64,000 bases of DNA from an uncultured Lachnospiraceae bacterium (GTDB taxonomy: Bacteria; Bacillota; Clostridia; Lachnospirales; Lachnospiraceae): positions 19,812 to 83,811 of the forward strand of contig CAJUNN010000006.1 in assembly GCA_910587955.1 (NCBI GenBank), in the 5' to 3' direction. The notes beneath the pieces are model-generated. The model searched no databases. It was given only the letters and a program-made list of their open reading frames with translations, and was not told the DNA's origin. Both the position numbers and the translations under genes were made by a program. Of this stretch, positions 59,487 to 64,000 are shown in pieces. How positions within the stretch are numbered: position 1 is the stretch's first letter; every line of letters starts with the position of its first letter.

Positions 59487-59525
59487 AGGGCCGGGAACGG
59501 CTCCGCCGCCTCCCGGCCCTTCTGC
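59487..59525 (+). terminator. GC-rich terminator after the kinase gene
   Basis: A 10-bp stem agggccggga/tcccggccct (59487-59496 with 59511-59520) is followed by a short T-rich run. It lies between convergent genes. Confidence 0.65.
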
Positions 59526-59526
59526 T

Positions 59527-59835
59527 TTATGACTGATGCAGCAGTGCAATTATGGTTTCTGCCAAATCACCGATGATCTCGGCTCCGCCCAAAATGCTCT
59601 CCGCATGTATCAGCAAAAGTCCCACATCCAGATTTCCTTCCGCATCCATCTGCAGTGCGTCCTGATGTGCTGAGGAAGCCTGACAGAAGGCCTTCCTTCC
59701 CTCTTTGAGCGCCTCCTCATAAGGTTCTTTCTGTTTCGCATACTCGATAGCCTCAAGGTAACAGCTCTTTGCCGTTCCTGCAGCGGAAATAATCTGAAAA
59801 CAGATATTCTCATACGCTTCTTTATTCTTCATCAT
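59527..59835 (-). CDS. PTS lactose/cellobiose-family EIIA
   Basis: A 102-residue all-helical EIIA. The phospho-His is expected in LLLIHAES (His77), where most members read HAQD. The N-terminal ICFQIISAAGTAKSCYLEAI is typical. It forms a trimer that passes phosphate to EIIB. It overlaps the EIIB gene by 4 bp (ATGA), and is last in the operon. Confidence 0.9.
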   Translation of the reverse strand: MMKNKEAYENICFQIISAAGTAKSCYLEAIEYAKQKEPYEEALKEGRKAFCQASSAHQDALQMDAEGNLDVGLLLIHAESILGGAEIIGDLAETIIALLHQS

Positions 59836-60131
59836 TCCCCCAAAAGCTCCAAAATCTGCTCAAATACTTTTTCCCCGTCTATAGCTCCATAAGACTGCAT
59901 ATCAATGGCTGCAACCGGTTTTCCTCCTGCCTGGCCTTTTACCTTGTTCAGCATATAGCGGACCTGGGGTCCCAGAAGAATCACATCTGCCTCCCCCATG
60001 TCTTCTTCTGCCCGTGCGATGGCAGTGGCATGGATATCAATCTCATAGTTCCGGTTTTCTGCCGCCTGGCGGATCCGGTCACAGAGCACCGCTGTGGAAG
60101 CTCCCTGAGAACAAATCAATAATACCTTCAA
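59832..60131 (-). CDS. PTS lactose/cellobiose-family EIIB
   Basis: A 99-residue EIIB with phospho-Cys7 in LICSQGASTAVL, then an alpha/beta sandwich with VILLGPQVRYMLNKVK. It transfers phosphate from EIIA to the incoming disaccharide. It is separated from its EIIC by an RpiR gene. Confidence 0.93.
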   Translation of the reverse strand: MKVLLICSQGASTAVLCDRIRQAAENRNYEIDIHATAIARAEEDMGEADVILLGPQVRYMLNKVKGQAGGKPVAAIDMQSYGAIDGEKVFEQILELLGE

Positions 60132-60138
60132 CGCGCCT

Positions 60139-60864
60139 TCACCCCCTTTCCCTGCACAAACTTGAAATAACCGATACGATACTTTCCATAACGATCAAAG
60201 TATTCCCGATAAAATAGTTGGGCGCAAATTCATTGTCCGTCTTCCTGCTGTTCCGCCTGATAATAATATGGTTCGGAACAATCCGGCAGATACTACTCTC
60301 TTCCCTGGAGGAAATCACATACATCCGGCATCCGCTCTCCCGGCAGCGCTCCGCTATAAAAGTCAAGTCGTAGGTCTCGCCGTTTTCACTGATAAAGATC
60401 ATGAGATAAGGCTTCGGCACTGCAAAATCCAGCGGACTCTTCTGGGTAGTTACAAAGTCAAGCTCCTCCAGCTTTTCCTCCATATAAGTGGCTGGAATCC
60501 GGGAATACCCAATTCCCAGAATGTGAATACGGTGATACCGGCCCGACATAATGTCGCTGATCAGTTCGTCAATTTTCAACATCCCAGTCTGGCTGATCAA
60601 AACGGAGGTCAGAACATCCTCAAACTCAAAATTCAGCCCCTCTGTCCTCTCGTTCTTTAAAGAGATCATCATATCGCCGTAACCCAGATAGCCAAGCTTT
60701 TGGGCCAGGCGCACCACACTGGCCGTGGAAACATAGGCGGCCTTGGCAATCTGCCTGACGGTCGCTTTGTACTCTTTGTTGTCAATGCACCTCATGATTT
60801 CCCGGAAAATCCGAATTTCATTTTCATTCAGGTTGTTCCGCCTTACCGCCTCGTCCACATTCAT
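60139..60864 (-). CDS. MurR/RpiR-family transcriptional regulator
   Basis: A 241-residue regulator. The N-terminal helix-turn-helix (residues 1-75; VRQIAKAAYVSTASVVRLAQ) and the SIS-type sugar-phosphate domain (HILGIGYSRIPATYMEEKL, IFISENGETYDLT) mark it as RpiR. It is encoded inside the PTS operon, between EIIC and EIIB, and probably senses the phosphorylated disaccharide. Its site may be the palindrome upstream of the GH4 gene. Confidence 0.88.
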   Translation of the reverse strand: MNVDEAVRRNNLNENEIRIFREIMRCIDNKEYKATVRQIAKAAYVSTASVVRLAQKLGYLGYGDMMISLKNERTEGLNFEFEDVLTSVLISQTGMLKIDELISDIMSGRYHRIHILGIGYSRIPATYMEEKLEELDFVTTQKSPLDFAVPKPYLMIFISENGETYDLTFIAERCRESGCRMYVISSREESSICRIVPNHIIIRRNSRKTDNEFAPNYFIGNTLIVMESIVSVISSLCRERG

Positions 60865-60889
60865 AATTCATCCCGGTCCTTTACCGTGT

Positions 60890-62167
60890 CTAGCGTGCCT
60901 GCTCCTCTTCCACATATTTTTTATCCAGCGCCCGGATAAACGGATAATAAATGACACCGGACACTGCCAGCACCACCAGCTGAAGCAGGCCGCCCAGCCA
61001 GCTGTTGCACATCATCCATCCGCCGAACGGAGCCGGCATAGTCCACGGAACCGTAACTCCCGTCGGATAGGGAACAATCCCAAAATACATAGCCCCGAAA
61101 GAAATCAGGACAGTTACCATAGGCGCCAGGAAAAACGGAATGATCATAACCGGATTCATAACCAGGGGAAGGCCGAAAATCACCGGCTCATTCACATTAA
61201 ACACACCCGGTATAATAGAAAGTTTTCCCACCTTTTTAATCCGCTCTGATTTACAGAGAAATGCCATCTCAACACAGAGGGGAAGTGTAATACCGGTTCC
61301 TGTCAGGCATATAATCATATTGGCAAAATCCTGGGTGGCTATGTAAGGCCTTGCCGCCAAAGCGCTGGATGCAAACACTTCAAAGTTTGCTGCACGCGCA
61401 GCGTACCACAGAGGCTGCGCCACCGTAGAAACCAGCTCTGTTCCGTGAATTCCGAACAGCCAGAAGAAAGAATTCAGGAAGGTAAATACAATCGTACCGA
61501 AAAGGGAGGTTCCTACATTCGTCAGCGGTGCCTGCAGAAGGCTGTATACCAGATTGGACGCCGTCCCATAGGGCGTAGCGGCAATCACATACCGGATAAC
61601 CAGAAAGAGGATGCCGGAAACAACGGCCGGAACCAGGGCCGTGAACTGCTGGGATACAAACGCCGGCACGCTTTCCGGCATCTTAACCGTCAGATTTTTC
61701 TTCTTGCATATTTTATAAATCTCTTCCGTAATGATAGCAACAATAATAACCAGGAACAGCGCTTGTGCGCCCAATCCCGAAACGGGAATGCCCCCTTCCC
61801 CGGAGGGCAGCAGAATAAAATAGCTCATCAGTGCAATCGCCACATTGGGAATTGCATCCAGCTTGTCAAACTTGGCAAGCTGATAGGAGGTGCCCACAAG
61901 TGCAATCAGTCCCGTAAGCCCCATGGTCGCCACATTGACTACGGACCAGTTCCATTCTCCCCAGACGGTCTCCCCGAAGATGGATATCATCAAATCCTGA
62001 TATGCCTGAATGGGAAGATCGCTGATAACACATGCAAAGGCTCCTACCAGCAGTACAGGCATGGTCATCAATAAACCAAACTGGATTGCAGACAGATATT
62101 TGTTGCTTTGCACCCATTCAATCATAGGATACAATTTGCTTTCTATTTTCTCACTAAATTTTTCCAT
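60890..62167 (-). CDS. PTS lactose/cellobiose-family EIIC
   Basis: A 425-residue permease with about ten hydrophobic helices. It shows IQFGLLMTMPVLLVGAFAC, FFWLFGIHGTELV, VFNVNEPVIFGLPLVMNP (a family hallmark) and a PFGGWMM loop near the end. The start at 62167 has AAAGGAGG; the frame to 62227 has no support. It imports and phosphorylates a beta-glucoside type disaccharide. Confidence 0.92.
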   Translation of the reverse strand: MEKFSEKIESKLYPMIEWVQSNKYLSAIQFGLLMTMPVLLVGAFACVISDLPIQAYQDLMISIFGETVWGEWNWSVVNVATMGLTGLIALVGTSYQLAKFDKLDAIPNVAIALMSYFILLPSGEGGIPVSGLGAQALFLVIIVAIITEEIYKICKKKNLTVKMPESVPAFVSQQFTALVPAVVSGILFLVIRYVIAATPYGTASNLVYSLLQAPLTNVGTSLFGTIVFTFLNSFFWLFGIHGTELVSTVAQPLWYAARAANFEVFASSALAARPYIATQDFANMIICLTGTGITLPLCVEMAFLCKSERIKKVGKLSIIPGVFNVNEPVIFGLPLVMNPVMIIPFFLAPMVTVLISFGAMYFGIVPYPTGVTVPWTMPAPFGGWMMCNSWLGGLLQLVVLAVSGVIYYPFIRALDKKYVEEEQAR

Positions 62168-62198
62168 GTCAAGCCTCCTTTGTGAATTTCTTCTGTTT

Positions 62199-63602
62199 TT
62201 ACCCGAATTCCGGCCAGTACCCTTCATTTGCTATTTTAAAATCTGCAATGATCTGCTTGGCAGTCTCCGCGTCCCGGATAATACGGTTCTCCGTAAATGC
62301 CTGCAGAAGCTTCAGGTCATCTTTCTCAAAAATTGCGTCAACCAGAAGCTTTTCACAGGCAAACTGGTTTTCCAGCAATCCCTTCTCAAACTGCGGTACT
62401 TCTCCATAACTCAAAGGCATAATCTCCTGGCTCCCCACCAGACATGTGGCTTCCAGCATCATTTCCGAATCCAGATTGGGACAAATTCCGTCATTCTTTA
62501 CCATGACCAGCGCAAATTCATGAGCGTTATTGATAATCGAAAGGACAAGTTCCACCAGATAGGCAGCATGAACGTCATTGTAGGCCATGCTGTCCACCGT
62601 CATATCCGCCACTACTTCCGTAGAAGGATCAATCTTTTTGCTGATGTCATACTTCGTCCCTTTCATTTTACCCAATGCCGCAATTTCTTTGCAGAAAGAA
62701 AAGACATTTTTCTCCCTTCCGCCGATTACTTCATCGTACCTGGTATAATCCGGCCGGTAATGCCCGTAGGATTTATTGGGATACAGATAGTACAAATTAT
62801 AAGTGTTGGGCAGGGAGTACGGAAAATCATGGATCATCTCCAAATGATTTAGGAAGGTAATGCCCCAGTGATCCGCTTCTCCCTGAATCTCATCCTCAAA
62901 CTCTTTATGAAGCTTCTCATAGTTCGTCTGGATATCATGAAGCAGCTTGGGAAGCAAATCTTCCCCTGTCTTTTTATCCAGAAGTTTGGTAAACCACCCA
63001 AAATGATTCAAACCGATATAAATGGGCTGGATTTCGCATCTCTTTTTCCCAATCAGGGGCAGGTAGCGATCCAGAACGGAGGTGGGCATATCACAGATAT
63101 TGATAATCTTTTTATCCTCCGGAAACACCCGTTTCGTAGCCTCCGCAACGATGGCCGCAGGATTGGAATAATTGATAATCCAGGAATCCTTGGAATAGGT
63201 GCGGATATCCCGGATCAGTTCGACCATCTGGGGAACACTTCTGAGACCGTAAGCCAGGCCGCCTGCACCGCAGGTCTCTTGTCCGATACATCCGTGGCGG
63301 TACGGAATTTTCTCATCTTGGTTTCTTAACTCCATGCCTCCTGCCCGGATCTGGACAAAGGCAAAATCAATATCACGAAACGCCTCTTCCTTGGAGGTGG
63401 TGTAACCGAATTCAACATCTTCATAATATTCGGAAAATAAAACCTTTCCAAATTCTCCTACGATTCTCTGCCTTTCCTCCACACAGTCATACAAAACAAC
63501 CTTTCTCAAAGGAAACGATTTCCTGATTATGCAGAGCAGTTCCAGCATATCCGGGGTATAAGTGCTGCCTCCTCCGCAGATTACAACGGAATACTTTCTC
63601 AT
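62199..63602 (-). CDS. GH4 6-phospho-glycosidase
   Basis: An NAD- and Mn-dependent glycoside hydrolase family 4 enzyme of 467 residues. It has the NAD loop ICGGGSTYTP at the N-terminus, INYSNPAAIV, the metal-binding Cys in INICDMP and the metal His in GLNHFGWF. Most likely a 6-phospho-beta-glucosidase acting on the PTS product, although 6-phospho-alpha-glucosidase is possible. The start at 63602 (ATG) is preferred over the GTG at 63605 for its spacing from AAGGAG. First gene of the operon. Confidence 0.9.
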   Translation of the reverse strand: MRKYSVVICGGGSTYTPDMLELLCIIRKSFPLRKVVLYDCVEERQRIVGEFGKVLFSEYYEDVEFGYTTSKEEAFRDIDFAFVQIRAGGMELRNQDEKIPYRHGCIGQETCGAGGLAYGLRSVPQMVELIRDIRTYSKDSWIINYSNPAAIVAEATKRVFPEDKKIINICDMPTSVLDRYLPLIGKKRCEIQPIYIGLNHFGWFTKLLDKKTGEDLLPKLLHDIQTNYEKLHKEFEDEIQGEADHWGITFLNHLEMIHDFPYSLPNTYNLYYLYPNKSYGHYRPDYTRYDEVIGGREKNVFSFCKEIAALGKMKGTKYDISKKIDPSTEVVADMTVDSMAYNDVHAAYLVELVLSIINNAHEFALVMVKNDGICPNLDSEMMLEATCLVGSQEIMPLSYGEVPQFEKGLLENQFACEKLLVDAIFEKDDLKLLQAFTENRIIRDAETAKQIIADFKIANEGYWPEFG

Positions 63603-63657
63603 CACAGATCTCCTTTTCCTGTTTTCATAGCGTCATGCCGGCATTTAACTTTCCACT

Positions 63658-63686
63658 ATTGTATAAGATCTCTAAATTGTATTCAA
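63658..63686 (-). promoter_or_regulatory. Promoter of the GH4-PTS operon
   Basis: On the minus strand TTGAAT (63681-63686), 17-bp spacer, TACAAT (63658-63663), 56 bp upstream of the GH4 start. Confidence 0.55.
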
Positions 63687-63709
63687 TGTTTCACATCCAT
63701 TTCGTTATA

Positions 63710-63735
63710 TGTTACACCTTTTGTAACATGTTACA
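63710..63735. promoter_or_regulatory. TGTAACA palindromes, candidate RpiR operator
   Basis: Three half-sites lie in a row: TGTTACA (63710-63716), TGTAACA (63722-63728) and TGTTACA (63729-63735). The last two form a perfect 14-bp palindrome, TGTAACATGTTACA. They lie about 25 bp upstream of the -35 box of the GH4-PTS promoter. Confidence 0.55.
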
Positions 63736-63749
63736 TGTCTTGTCCGGCA

Positions 63750-63782
63750 ATAAAACAAGGACACGGCTATCCGTGTCCTTGT
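63750..63782 (-). terminator. Intrinsic terminator on the minus strand
   Basis: A perfect 12-bp stem (63755-63766 with 63771-63782, acaaggacacgg) is followed on the minus strand by TTTTAT. It ends a transcript that enters from the right, outside or at the edge of the window. Confidence 0.75.
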
Positions 63783-63880
63783 ACCTATACCCTTCGGGCA
63801 CCCCATGTGACAAGTCCTTCGGACTGTCCGTTAAGATATAATAATCCGAACGCCAAAAAGAAAGATCTTCCCCTCCAAAC

Positions 63881-64000
63881 GGAGGCAGAGGTTCCGGGGA
63901 GCTAATCCCTAAGACGCACTAAAAAACTGCTCGGCGGAGGCCTTGCAGTTTAAGTGCTTTCTAAGGGATGGATCTCCCCTCCACCTCTTAACCGCCTCCA
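63881..64000. ncRNA. Rod-shaped structured RNA candidate, 6S-like, cut by the window edge
   Basis: No gene fits 63783-64000. Instead, six successive stems nest around one axis: 63881-63886 with 63994-63999, 63888-63892 with 63983-63987, 63896-63901 with 63974-63979, 63905-63910 with 63964-63969, 63916-63920 with 63953-63957, and 63924-63930 with 63945-63951. This gives a long interrupted rod, the shape of 6S RNA. A TATAAT at 63837-63842 could start a plus-strand transcript, whereas the minus strand has a T-run (63856-63865) and the terminator at 63750, so the strand is undecided. The right end is missing. Identity is inferred from shape only. Confidence 0.4.

Overview
The window looks like part of the chromosome of an anaerobic gut-type Firmicute, most likely a Lachnospiraceae-like Clostridium relative. 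This is inferred from gene content and order (cdaR-ftsE-ftsX-M23-ctpA block, YigZ, CvfB, acyl-ACP thioesterase, strong AGGAGG ribosome sites, TTGACA-17-TATAAT promoters), not from a database search. Coding density is high and most genes lie on the minus strand. I see no insertion sequence, prophage, CRISPR array, integrase or rRNA.

Layout. 1-0.34 kb: 3' end of type III pantothenate kinase. 0.4-7.3 kb: a mannose-family PTS operon (IIB-IIC-IID-aldolase-IIA-DUF296-OtnK-OtnC) with an upstream RpiR regulator. 7.3-13.5 kb: a cobalamin-riboswitch operon encoding an exported CbiK-type chelatase, two small NEAT-like surface proteins and a FecBCD/BtuFCD-type ABC transporter. 13.6-15.9 kb: divergent cbiL and a DrrAB-type ABC exporter. 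16-26.3 kb: housekeeping genes (CvfB, acyl-ACP thioesterase, tRNA-Gln, CorC/HlyC protein, RidA, class A PBP, YigZ, CotH surface protein). 26.4-33.6 kb: an L-ascorbate (ula) regulon in which the IIC gene carries an in-frame TGA, no ulaD is present, and an unassigned beta-propeller-like gene is included. 33.7-39.1 kb: cdaR-ftsEX-M23 peptidase-ctpA, the cell-wall hydrolase control block. 39.4-41.9 kb: YitT protein and two unassigned genes. 41.9-49.8 kb: an RbsABC-type sugar importer with zinc polyol dehydrogenase, PfkB kinase and class II aldolase, divergent from a ROK regulator. 49.9-54.4 kb: a lipoprotein and a divergent glycyl radical enzyme/activase pair. 54.4-59.5 kb: glycogen branching enzyme, GH13 amylase, TetR regulator and 1-phosphofructokinase-like kinase. 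59.5-63.6 kb: a lactose/cellobiose-family PTS with GH4 glycosidase and RpiR regulator. 63.7-64 kb: a terminator and a long rod-shaped structured RNA candidate running off the right edge.

Together the window is mainly a set of independent carbon-uptake modules, each with its own local regulator (RpiR twice, DeoR, ROK, TetR), inserted among core envelope genes. Three PTS types and one ABC importer feed sugar phosphates toward triose phosphates or the pentose-phosphate pathway. The 7-15 kb region is a separate metal/tetrapyrrole scavenging module controlled by cobalamin.
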